From Pedobacter aquatilis (GTDB taxonomy: Bacteria > Bacteroidota > Bacteroidia > Sphingobacteriales > Sphingobacteriaceae), in NCBI RefSeq assembly GCF_030409415.1, contig NZ_JAUFPW010000035.1, positions 186,001-250,000 on the forward strand: a stretch of 64,000 nt of DNA. The letters run 5' to 3'. Position 1 is the first letter of the stretch; every line of letters starts with the position of its first letter. The notes under the pieces are model-generated. The model saw only the letters and a list, made by a program, of their open reading frames with translations, did no database searches and was not told the origin of the DNA. Below are positions 28,701 to 34,830 of the stretch, in pieces. Made by a program: the position numbers and the translations under genes.

Positions 28701-29141
28701 TTAACATGGCAACAACCATCAGAAGGCGCAAACGCGACAAGACACTTGGTAATTGGTTTGAAACCAGACCAAAGCGTAACAATTGTTGTAAGGGCAACAG
28801 GTCAAATTGCTTGTCAAACTAGTGCTAATTCAACTGCATTAACGGCTAAGGCTGCTAATCCGTTAGGAAATGAAATCTATATTCCAAATGCATTTACGCC
28901 AAATAATGATGGTAAGAACGATATATTCTTAGTTTACGGAACAACAATAGCTTCAGTGAAGATGAATATTTATACCCAGTGGGGTCAGTTAATTTATCAG
29001 GTTGATTCTACAACAACAGGATGGGATGGAACTTACAGAGGCGTACCACAGCCTAGCGGAGTTTATGTTTACATGATTGAGGTAATTTCTTCGGATGGAA
29101 CCAAAGTGATGAAAAAAGGAACGATTACATTAATCAGATAA
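19752..29141 (+). CDS. Giant multi-Ig-domain surface adhesin with type IX (type B) sorting domain
   Basis: The protein has about 3,129 residues. The frame is open from 19680, but the ATGs at 19752/19755 give a proper signal peptide (charged N-terminus, helix IPLIQIFLIVLSITVIS, ending SYGQ). Order of parts: N-terminal beta modules (19860-20950), an Ig-like unit with a RWYD motif, five putative-Ig (He_PIG) repeats (21220-22520), Ig-like TWY/RWY units alternating with three more copies of an unnamed module of about 150 residues (23030, 24260, 25490), five near-identical 88-residue Ig-like repeats (26470-27810), further Ig-like units, a fibronectin-III-like domain (28590-28860) and a gliding-motility C-terminal domain (IPNAFTPNNDGKNDIF, 28870-29138). 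The last is the type B signal for type IX secretion. PorP/SprF-like and PorE-like genes follow, so it is probably a secreted, surface-anchored adhesin. Confidence 0.93.
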   Translation: MMKNSTPLSRFGKIPLIQIFLIVLSITVISLKSYGQSKIYANSVSSVSGNGQSSLLGCGTLGLSGCFTTPTVDNPNNAITADETTFATVKSSGGLAVGIGAYTGEIELQFPTTLAAGTVAYVRIDADPTLLNQLLAGNLGNLLSSVVGGVALGNHSIDVGARNASGATVLSGSSVNGFTSSNLRLVRDANGYFYVAIRPTQDYNKVFVRDVTSALLLGTLNNTKVYNAFYTSGTDACAQTFATSFEGNGLTLDALGLGKAGVTNPSFAIDANQTNYAELSLGALGVAGSISQNFYFNTLSNTSDEINLRIGASGNLVNAGVLSRLSITAYNGNNQVFNQSAGNLLSVDLLNALGSGQPVTIPFSPGVAFDRVQVTLSSLLNVNLTQTILIYGLTRTAARPTFVAPSSNVVNACFNSAATLSATTLSTNDLRWYDVAEGGTVLATTAFNGTFTTPALTANKIYYVAARRIGCIEESVRVPITITVNPTIVFNTTVLANATVGFQYSKQIDLATGGTPTFSYALASGSSLPAGLSLSANGTISGIPTSAGNFSFSIVATDSRGCSVTVSYNLDITDALVLTPGTLPDGITGSLYPNQIIPAATGGTQPYIYSATNLPPGLIFEPTTREITGTPTTVGTYTVPVTVIDANGNSVTSAYIIKVIDPLVLPAATLASGVTGRVYTPQIIPSAIGGVGPYSYAASGLPSGLTFNPATREITGTPTSSGTFTIPVIVTDAEGRNSTTNYIITVTDPLLLPSAVLANGNVGTTYPTQVIPSATGGVGAYTYVATGLPPGLTFNPATREITGNPTQAGNYSVSVTVTDAQGNTANNLYPLSVIGVLTLPTASLPSGTVGVVYPTQTLPAVTGGTAPYTYVASNLPPGLIFNTATREISGTPTLGGTFAVSLTGTDAIGNVVNTDYSIVVNVNQPVVTSVSVCAGSAATLNVSNLQAGVTYNWYASTGNTPLATNNNGVFTTPALTSNTTFYVEAISGTATSARIAVNVTINPSASPAIITTNNQVINSGQTTTLSATADTGNTIRWFATQTDGTELATGSNFTTPALTTTTTFYVETVNASGCPSNVRVPVTVTVITGGSNTICNAAGTQNSGITGICILCGISGPGNSTDANPNNFTRITLAVGALSTGFQQLIFNTAGTATDSVRLDLGLPTGLLDLSLLGNITVNVMNGNTVVSSYPLNSSLLRLALLGGSRFQAILPANGPFDRVEVRVGGLVSAVTSLDIYGATIVYPSPTITSGTQTICAGTSVSLSATANGGTTLRWFDAPTGGNILASGETFTTPSLTATTIYYIEVSRGNCTNTARIPVVVTVIPAISIPVLAPVANACIGSSATLSVSNPDPSLTYNWYDSDTGGTPIFTGSVFTTPVLTSNITYYVEAANGICVSSSRVAAIITVNPTPAIPVVTASSLSVPSGQTATLSATSSETNITFNWYDSANGTSPVFTGATFVTPPIISNTSFYVESVSSSGCPSASRVQVTITISGTGTPVIVPCEVASTQSNGFSGITLGAGVVNPNLAIDNDAQTASTLVLPVGVAGASVYQNLSFPGVSRVGDTLRVLISSPGRILSLGVLSSVQITTYLNGVSNNNPLSLNDALLNVQLLSGNTQALITLIPSVVFDGAELRLNSGVASALSSINLNYMQRTQLAPEVVSSSIAVCLGNTATLQVANPVAGLIYRWFDSNQNALADGNTYTTPAITAGTQYFVARVSSTGCVSAKTAVNVTLSAPPATPELLSSTINACLGSQVTLQIKNPIPGVIYRWYNSSNVSAGSDGPTLIVTAAANTTYTVEAVNSCGTSVTRATATLNVGATPDAPIVSSTSVTIISGNTATLTATSSIVGSTIRWYSDAAFTNLVSSDAVFTTPILTSSTNYYVRNETSLCGNSAAVIVAVNVIPATPGTTDCGTATVALADGFTSLGIGSGVSNTAAAVDTDINSASTLFITAGAANAYVFQRVGFAGGLSNIGDTLRVKISSPANLLSAAVLPRITLTTYNNLTSNADEITLSSQLLKLELASNGSEAILSFVPTKQFSGLEIRLYSGIVGALTSVNLNYAQRLITSPEVSSVTATACLGSSALLTVNNPKPNTTYRWYQDNVFKNTGTTYLTDATLPIGNHNFFVTATGNNGCESPKVGVVVTITAPPANPVIASVNPVNVCINNSTTINVQAVPGVIYNWYDAPVGGNLLVSNSGTFITSASLAPGSYTYYVEAASISGCANTTRTAVLVNVNQNASASDVIISGNTSLCDAGITTLTASSTTVTNPIFTWYSDAALTNQVSVGSTFTTPQITAATTYYVTVNGTNRCANTVGNAAVINININPSSTAADVNVAGNNSICSGSSASLTASSTTVINPVFTWYNDAALTSVAFSGATFNTPSLLAETTYYVTVKGTNKCENEVGDSRAITVRASRISTAADINVTGLNSICRNVSASLSASSTTVTNPVFTWYNDAALTSVAFVGASFNTTPLINTTTYYVTVKGDNSCENASGSAAVVTVTVKDYATAADITVNNANVCSGSSTTLMASSLTVTQPVFTWYSDASLTVPVFTGPTYNITAVTSTTILYVTVKGSNKCENAAVDAKVVTVTVNPLATTTDIIVSGTTAVCTGNPAVLTASSTSVTNPVFTWYSDAALTNISYVGSSFTTPSLNTNTTYYVTVKGDNKCENAVGNARVVTITTSPVPTSPVISNTGTTICSGDATTLNIQNPQAGITYEWYNSATGGNLLFSGTSFTTPILTANTTYYVQAVGAAGCANSTGRTMVAVIVNARPGTTSVASSSVSVCSGSSTVLNVTNAQSDYTYNWYNAATGGNILGSGSSFNTGAVNTNTVFYVEAVSGNCVSATRTQVNVTVLPVPLAPAQVSAASNTICAGSAATLSVVNPDPTLTYSWFTAGSGGTSIGQGTTITTPVITSTTIFYVESINASGCKSTIRTPITITVLPVLAAPVVRVETTTANSISFAWNAVTGATGYEISLNNGLTWQQPSEGANATRHLVIGLKPDQSVTIVVRATGQIACQTSANSTALTAKAANPLGNEIYIPNAFTPNNDGKNDIFLVYGTTIASVKMNIYTQWGQLIYQVDSTTTGWDGTYRGVPQPSGVYVYMIEVISSDGTKVMKKGTITLIR
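21220..22520 (+). repeat. Five tandem He_PIG-type coding repeats (about 260 bp each)
   Basis: Five consecutive units share the protein pattern YPTQ-I-P-ATGG-PY-Y-ATGLPPGLTF and then ATREITGTPT, followed by a VTVTDAxGN strand. These are putative-Ig domains of cadherin-like surface proteins. Similarity between units is high at the protein level but they are not identical at the DNA level. Confidence 0.85.
26470..27810 (+). repeat. Five tandem 88-residue Ig-like coding repeats (about 264 bp each)
   Basis: Each unit has a C-x-G start, TASSTTVTNPVFTWYSDAAL, a FxTPxL strand and TTYYVTVKG-NKCENxVG. The units are the most alike in the gene and probably arose by recent internal duplication, so copy number may vary between strains. 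Confidence 0.85.
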
Positions 29142-29173
29142 CAAAATAATTATCACAGTTAAAATAAGATACC

Positions 29174-30175
29174 ATGAAAATATTATCGTCAGTAAAACTA
29201 TATATTATTGTATTTGCTTTGTGCAGTTTCGTTTTAAAGGTTAATGCTCAAACAGATCCACATTTTTCGCAATACTATGCATATCCACTATGGCTAAACC
29301 CAGCACTTACTGGTGTTATCGATGGCGACTATCGTGCATCAGTTAATTTTAAACAGCAATGGGGTGCGCTTTCCAATTCATTTTTAACTGGTGGAGCATC
29401 TTTTGATGTTGCACCAACTAAAAACTTCGCCTTTGGCGCAACCATTTTGAATCAGAGAGCAGGGGAGTTAGATTTTAATTATCTTACTGCTTTGGTTTCC
29501 GGTTCATATCGATTACGTTTTGGTTTGGAAGGTTTGCAAATGATAAGTTTTGGTTTGCAGGCAGGTTTTGTAAATAGAAGTTTCGATCTTTCTCAAGCCC
29601 GTTTTGGTAATCAATTTAATCCCGTAGGCGGTTATGACGGTGGAATGATGAGTGGAGAAATGTTTTCTTCAACATCATCATTTGTTCCTGATGTAAATGC
29701 CGGAGTGATGTATTTTGATGGAAATCCTAACCAAAATGTTAATGTTTTTGCTGGTTTTAGCGCAGCTCACCTTAATCGCCCGGTCGAACGGTTTTCTGGA
29801 AATAGTTTGCGTACTCCAATTCGTTTCACAGCACATGGTGGAGCCAGGATAAGGGCATCTGAGATTTTTGACGTAGTACCAAATGCACTATTTATGTATC
29901 AGGGAAATACCCGAGAAATATCGTTAGGCGGCTATGGTCAACTTATGCTTAACAATCAATCAAATATACTTTTCGGGGGAAATTATCGCATAAAAGACGC
30001 AGCAATAGCATTTGTAGGCTTACAATTTAAAAATATGGTTTTTGGATTGAGCTATGATATTAATACTTCCTCTTTCCAACGAGCATCTAATAGCAATGGT
30101 GGCTTAGAGTTGTCCATTTCTCTAATTGGAAGGAATGGAATTATTGGTCCAAACTTTTTCTGTCCTCGTTTATAA
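29174..30175 (+). CDS. PorP/SprF-family outer-membrane protein
   Basis: The 333-residue protein has a signal peptide ending NAQ and a mature start TDPHFSQYYAYPLWLNPALTG, which is the signature of the PorP/SprF family. The rest is a beta-rich membrane barrel with repeated glycine/aromatic strands. Family members sit in the outer membrane and are needed for secretion or surface attachment of specific type IX cargo with type B sorting domains; SprF for SprB in Flavobacterium is the known case. It starts 32 bp after the giant adhesin gene, whose C-terminal domain is of type B, so it is probably the partner of that cargo. Confidence 0.95.
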   Translation: MKILSSVKLYIIVFALCSFVLKVNAQTDPHFSQYYAYPLWLNPALTGVIDGDYRASVNFKQQWGALSNSFLTGGASFDVAPTKNFAFGATILNQRAGELDFNYLTALVSGSYRLRFGLEGLQMISFGLQAGFVNRSFDLSQARFGNQFNPVGGYDGGMMSGEMFSSTSSFVPDVNAGVMYFDGNPNQNVNVFAGFSAAHLNRPVERFSGNSLRTPIRFTAHGGARIRASEIFDVVPNALFMYQGNTREISLGGYGQLMLNNQSNILFGGNYRIKDAAIAFVGLQFKNMVFGLSYDINTSSFQRASNSNGGLELSISLIGRNGIIGPNFFCPRL

Positions 30176-30184
30176 AAGAAAAAT

Positions 30185-32179
30185 ATGAAAAAATTAATCA
30201 TACTGGTAGCCGTTTTCATTAGTAGCTTAACAACAAACGCACAATATGTTGTTAATTATAAAAAAGTTGCAGATGCATATTTTCAAAATAAGGATTATTA
30301 TGCTGCATCAACGTTTTATAAAAAAGCGTTGAAGATAAGCTCTGATAGTTCACAGGTTGTACTGCCTTACACAAACGAGAATAAGCAAAATATAAAAGAC
30401 AATTTAATCGAAGATTACGAAGGTTCTATATTTAATCTGGCTGAATCGAGTAGGTTATATCGAAATTTTTTAGAAGCAGAAAAATACTACGCTGTAGCCA
30501 GCACATTCGGAAAACCAAAATATAAAAATGCTTTATTTTACTATGCAGAGAGTTTAAGGGCTAATAAAAAATTTCCGCAAGCAATTACAGCATTCGAACA
30601 ATTTATAGCAAAAAATAAAAGTGATGATTTAGTAAAAGCTGCCAATCTGGAAATTCTATCGTGCAAGTTTGCGATCCAAGAAATGCGTTATCCAAGATTA
30701 TTGCAACTTCAACGAGTTCCGGAAAAAATCAATGGTTTGGGTTCAAACTATGCTGCCGTTAAGCGTAGTAGTGAATTCTTTTACACATCTTCAAGACCTG
30801 TTGCCGTTACAGGGAAAACTGAGGTTATAAAAGCTGTAAAAGGTGAAACAGTTGTAAGTACGAAGGCTAACCCTTTTATAAATAATATTTATTTTGCTAA
30901 GGATGATTTAAACTCTTCTGACATTTCGGTTAAGGCACTTGATTTAAATTTGCCTAAGGATATGGAAACAGCAGCAATAAGCTTTAATCCTGAAGGTAAT
31001 ATCGCCTATTTTACAGCATGGAAGGACAAGGAAAAATATGCCATTTATCAATCTAAAAAAGATGGAGATAAGTGGGCTAACCCAATCCCATTAGGTCTAC
31101 AAATTAATGAGAAGGAATTTAATTCTGCACAACCATTTGTTACTAGCGATGGTAAATTTTTGATTTTTTCATCGGATAGGAGCGGAGGCTTTGGAAAATA
31201 TGATTTATGGTACGCTTCAATCCGGACAGACGGTTCGGTAGGTCAACCTGTTAATTTAGGACCAGAAATTAATACAGAAGCTGATGAAAAGGCTCCATAT
31301 TATAATACTCTAACCCGTAAATTGCTTTTTAGTACCGATGGGAGAGTCGGATTTGGCGGTTTAGATTTCTTTGAATCGGAAGGAGATTTTATTAATTGGA
31401 CTACTCCAGTTAATATGGGCTATCCATTTAACTCTTCAAAAGATGATCTCTATTTTACTGCAATTAATGCTGATGCAAGTAAAGGATACATAAGTTCTGA
31501 CAGAGAATCGGCCTGCTGCTTGGAAATATTTGAAGTTAAAAGAGAATATATTTCGATTAACGGAATCATTAGCGATTGCAAAACTAAAAAACCATTAGCA
31601 GGCGTTTCTGTTAAGATGATTGACCAGGATATCCAAAAAAGCATTATAACAGATGTAAATGGTAGGTATGAGTTTAAAATCGATAGCAGAAGACCTATTA
31701 AACTTAATATATCAAAAGATAATTACTTTGCCCTTAATAAAAATTATAGCTACGAGGAAGTAGCAAAGGCAGACACGTTAATGAACGTAGATTATTGCAT
31801 TAATTCATTCAAAATCAATGTTCCAATTGTTCTTGAAAACATTTACTACGAATTTAATAGCGCCGAACTAACTCCATCGTCGCAAAAAACACTTGATGCT
31901 TTGGTCGCAATTATGGAAGATAATCCTGAAATGGAAATTGAATTAGGTGCTCACACAGATGATATTGGAACAGACGCGTACAACCAAGATTTATCAGAAA
32001 GGAGAGCAAAATCTTGCTTAAATTATCTGGCTAGTAAAAGTATTGCAGAGAATCGAATGTCATCGAAAGGATATGGAGAACGTGTACCTATTTCAGCCAA
32101 TAAATTAAAGAATGGCAAAGACAATCCTGATGGTAGAGCTAAAAATAGAAGAACCGAATTTAAAGTTATTAAGAAATAG
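30185..32179 (+). CDS. PorE-like OmpA-family peptidoglycan-binding protein
   Basis: The 664-residue protein has a signal peptide (MKKLIILVAVFISSLTTNAQ) and four parts: N-terminal TPR-like helices (about 20-160), a PD40/WD40-like propeller (about 170-450, with SSDRSGGFGKYDLWY), a carboxypeptidase-regulatory-like domain (about 455-530) and a C-terminal OmpA domain with NIYYEFNSAELTP and HTDDIG---DLSERRA, the peptidoglycan-binding signature. The order and length match PorE of the type IX system. It follows the PorP-like gene by 9 bp and a terminator ends the unit. A role in tethering the secretion or adhesin complex to the cell wall is inferred. No lipobox is present. Confidence 0.92.
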   Translation: MKKLIILVAVFISSLTTNAQYVVNYKKVADAYFQNKDYYAASTFYKKALKISSDSSQVVLPYTNENKQNIKDNLIEDYEGSIFNLAESSRLYRNFLEAEKYYAVASTFGKPKYKNALFYYAESLRANKKFPQAITAFEQFIAKNKSDDLVKAANLEILSCKFAIQEMRYPRLLQLQRVPEKINGLGSNYAAVKRSSEFFYTSSRPVAVTGKTEVIKAVKGETVVSTKANPFINNIYFAKDDLNSSDISVKALDLNLPKDMETAAISFNPEGNIAYFTAWKDKEKYAIYQSKKDGDKWANPIPLGLQINEKEFNSAQPFVTSDGKFLIFSSDRSGGFGKYDLWYASIRTDGSVGQPVNLGPEINTEADEKAPYYNTLTRKLLFSTDGRVGFGGLDFFESEGDFINWTTPVNMGYPFNSSKDDLYFTAINADASKGYISSDRESACCLEIFEVKREYISINGIISDCKTKKPLAGVSVKMIDQDIQKSIITDVNGRYEFKIDSRRPIKLNISKDNYFALNKNYSYEEVAKADTLMNVDYCINSFKINVPIVLENIYYEFNSAELTPSSQKTLDALVAIMEDNPEMEIELGAHTDDIGTDAYNQDLSERRAKSCLNYLASKSIAENRMSSKGYGERVPISANKLKNGKDNPDGRAKNRRTEFKVIKK

Positions 32180-32207
32180 TACATAAAACAATGTTGGTTT
32201 GGTTTAG

Positions 32208-32233
32208 AGCAGGGTATTTAACCCTGCTTTTTT
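32208..32233 (+). terminator. Terminator of the adhesin-PorP-PorE operon
   Basis: An 8-bp stem (AGCAGGGT / ACCCTGCT) with a 5-base loop and six T follows the OmpA-family gene by 28 bp. Confidence 0.88.
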
Positions 32234-32351
32234 GTTAAAAAAATTACTCAAAAAAGTTGTTAAATGTATTTTGAATTATACGAATTAATTATACAGAAAT
32301 TTATATTATTGCAGAACATTATTGTTTTTAAAAAATAGACTTTCATCCTTA

Positions 32352-32549
32352 ATGCTTAGAAAAGGTAAAATAACATCAATTAATAACGATGGTTCAGGAT
32401 TAATCACTGACGAGAATGAACAAGAAATTCCTTTCACACTAGGCGATTCTTTATTTTATAATATAAAGGGTGCCGATGTAAATTTCAATATTAAATTAAC
32501 AGATGCGGGGTTAGTAGCAGTTGATATTCAGTTGGCTACTGGCGAATAA
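32352..32549 (+). CDS. Small cold-shock-like OB-fold protein (65 aa)
   Basis: The frame can start at TTG 32322, but the ATG at 32352 gives a protein that begins directly with the fold: MLRKGKITSINNDGSGLITDENEQ. The KGKI---DGSGLI pattern resembles a cold-shock domain with a degenerate RNP1 and no aromatic RNP residues, so nucleic-acid binding is doubtful. I do not recognise a named family. It is a lone gene between the operon terminator and a convergent sugar transferase gene. Confidence 0.6.
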   Translation: MLRKGKITSINNDGSGLITDENEQEIPFTLGDSLFYNIKGADVNFNIKLTDAGLVAVDIQLATGE

Positions 32550-32558
32550 TACGAGTTT

Positions 32559-33761
32559 TTACACGTTTTCTTTTTGGAAAAGAGCAGGTATTGTTTTAAA
32601 AATCAGTTTGATATCATTTTTAAAACTTTGCTGTTGAGCATAAGTATTGTCGAGCATTAAGCGTTCATCTTCACTCATCTCACCTTTACCACGTTTTTCT
32701 ACCTGCCATAAGCCAGTAATTCCTGCTGGTGCTGCAAAACGAAGAACATATTTATCCGTAGTTAACTTTTCTGCTTCGTAAAGAGGCAATGGCCTGTTCC
32801 CTACAATACTCATATCGCCAATTATAACATTCCAAAGCTGAGGAAGCTCATCTATACTCGTATTTCTTATAAAATTACCAACCTTGGTAATTCTTGGGTC
32901 GTTTTTGATTTTGAAAAATGCCGAACCCGAATTTGCTAGTTTAGAATATTTAAAGTCTTTCTCGCACCATTGTATGTTATCAGCATAAAGTGGATACTGA
33001 CATTTGCCTTCAGCAGCACATTGATTACATAAGCTTTCACGAATCACGGTATCTTCTTCGGCTTTAGTTGCCGAATCGATATTGTACTGGTTTAAGTGTT
33101 TTAAATCTTTAATGCGTTGATCTGCATTAACAAACATCGAACGGAATTTATAAAACTTAAATACCTTAAAACCTGTCCCAGCTCTAAGCGAATAATAAAA
33201 TACCGGACCTTTGGATTCCAGTTTAATTAAAATATAAATAATTAAAAATAACGGAGATAGAAAGAAAAGTGCCATACTGGCGAAAAACACATCAAATACA
33301 CGTTTTGCAAAACCTATATTTTTTATTGGCGGAACTTCAGATTTTATACTGTCTTTTAATTCATTCCAATTATCAATTAAGAAATTAATTCGTTTCTCAA
33401 TTCTATTTATCTTTAAAGGGATTCTAAATACATCAGATATTCCTGCAGATAGTGCTAACTTCCTAAGGTTGGGATTAAAATAGTTAACAACCAGAAAAAA
33501 TGGAACAATTGATAAATCCCTTTTCTTTAACGTTTCAACCAATGCTAATCCGGCAGGAGCCATAATCTCACTATAAGAAACTATTGCAGTAATGTTTAAG
33601 TTTTGGTCGTTCCATGCTGATACCATTTTCATCCCATTTTCGAAATGAATAAGTTCCTTCTCTCCAAAATTGCAGTTTGCAAACATATCTGCAAAGGCAT
33701 CTTCGAAGCCAACTAAGGCAATTATTGGTTTACCAGGCGGAGCGTAAATTCCTTCACTCAT
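32559..33761 (-). CDS. Undecaprenyl-phosphate sugar-1-phosphate transferase with receiver-like N-domain and Cys cluster
   Basis: Residues 1-135 look like a response-regulator receiver fold that lacks the phosphorylation site. One membrane helix (about 158-182) follows, and then a bacterial sugar-transferase domain (FKFYKFRSM, then DPRITKVGNFIRNTSIDELPQLWNVIIGDMSIVGNRP in two parts). These enzymes load the first sugar-phosphate onto undecaprenyl phosphate for exopolysaccharide or glycan synthesis at the inner membrane. Inside the catalytic domain an insertion holds C245, C248, C254 and C266 (C-x2-C-x5-C-x11-C), which suggests a metal or Fe-S site. The gene lies 5 bp after a true response regulator gene, so signal control of glycan initiation is plausible. 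Confidence 0.88.
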   Translation of the reverse strand: MSEGIYAPPGKPIIALVGFEDAFADMFANCNFGEKELIHFENGMKMVSAWNDQNLNITAIVSYSEIMAPAGLALVETLKKRDLSIVPFFLVVNYFNPNLRKLALSAGISDVFRIPLKINRIEKRINFLIDNWNELKDSIKSEVPPIKNIGFAKRVFDVFFASMALFFLSPLFLIIYILIKLESKGPVFYYSLRAGTGFKVFKFYKFRSMFVNADQRIKDLKHLNQYNIDSATKAEEDTVIRESLCNQCAAEGKCQYPLYADNIQWCEKDFKYSKLANSGSAFFKIKNDPRITKVGNFIRNTSIDELPQLWNVIIGDMSIVGNRPLPLYEAEKLTTDKYVLRFAAPAGITGLWQVEKRGKGEMSEDERLMLDNTYAQQQSFKNDIKLIFKTIPALFQKENV

Positions 33762-33766
33762 AATTA

Positions 33767-34171
33767 TTAAGCACTCAACTTACCCATTCTTCTTAAAACA
33801 ACTCTAATTCTTGCTTCTAACTCAGCCGGATTAAATGGTTTTACAACAAAATCATCAGCTCCAGCGTCAAGGCATTTTATTCGCTTGTCAGAACTTTCTT
33901 CACCAGAAAGTATTAATATTGGAACAGAATTAAAGAAATCGCTAACTTTTACTTGTTCTATTAATTCTAAGCCATTAAGTTTTGGCGTATTTAAGTCGGC
34001 GATAATTAAATCAGGAATATTTCCATTTTGCATAAATGCCAACGCATCCATACCATTTGAACTTGTTTCAATTTCGTAAGCAGAACTTAAAATTTCCTCC
34101 AGTATTGCCTGCATAAAAACGTCATCTTCAACGATTAATATTTTTATTGTTCTGGAACCTGATAAACTCAT
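33767..34171 (-). CDS. Response regulator upstream of the sugar transferase
   Basis: This 134-residue single receiver domain has an E15-D17 pocket, D59 phosphoacceptor (LIIADLNTPK), S89 and K111 (VVKPF), so it is likely phosphorylated. It has no DNA-binding domain. It is 5 bp upstream of the sugar transferase gene, whose N-terminal domain looks like an inactive receiver. The two may form a complex, which is an inference. A CTCGGT/ACCGAG inverted repeat lies in the leader at about 34199-34223. Confidence 0.9.
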   Translation of the reverse strand: MSLSGSRTIKILIVEDDVFMQAILEEILSSAYEIETSSNGMDALAFMQNGNIPDLIIADLNTPKLNGLELIEQVKVSDFFNSVPILILSGEESSDKRIKCLDAGADDFVVKPFNPAELEARIRVVLRRMGKLSA

Positions 34172-34830
34172 TTTTTTAGGATTGCATAATTTAAAACCTC
34201 GGTGTTTAATACGTAAAAACCGAGAATAAGGTTTTAGTTATTTTTATTTATTTGTTAAGCTAACAACTAGCAAAAACATAATAATTTAAGTTATGCTTTT
34301 TTTAATAAAAAGAATTGTAGCCTTTAATTTAGAGTGAGCGGTTGATTTTTTCTTCTTTATTTATTAGTTCTGATTTAAAAATTAATTTAATAACATCATT
34401 AATAAAATGGTAAGTACTATAAAAAACTGAAATAATGATAGGTTCACTATGTTTTCAGATAACTATAGTTTTAGGTATTTTAGGGTGATGTTATTCTGCA
34501 ATAATAAAGAAAACATAAGGAATAACCAATTGAATTTTTATCAAAATAATTTACAGCGACTTTTTTGTTATGAAAAATGAATCGGCAACACTTTTGTAGT
34601 GCTTTTGGTAATTATTTTGATTTTTTTTTTTGACGAAACCGGTAAAAATGTTTTTTTGCCTATTAATTACAATGTAAAAAATGCTAACGAAATATTTTTT
34701 TAATTTTTAAAGCTATATATTTAATCTTTTAATTTTTTGAAATTTAATAATTCTAGTTTGACTTTTTTCTTTTCAAACAATTAATAAAACGCTCTATTTC
34801 TAACGCTCAAATAAACTATTGTTGAATAGC
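34172..34830. other. Long AT-rich intergenic region before the hybrid kinase
   Basis: This 659-bp gap between divergent genes is very AT-rich. It holds an inverted repeat CTCGGT/ACCGAG (about 34199-34223), a TTGTTA-AGC-TAACAA palindrome (about 34253-34267), a 43-codon ORF (34449-34580) with no family resemblance, and a long T run near 34620-34633. I see no RNA gene or recognised motif. Most of it is probably promoter and leader space for the two flanking genes. Confidence 0.6.

Noticed and set aside
34449..34580. A 43-codon ORF upstream of the hybrid kinase gene
   Set aside because: It has a start and a stop but no domain or support. It could be chance in very AT-rich DNA, so it is mentioned only within the intergenic entry.
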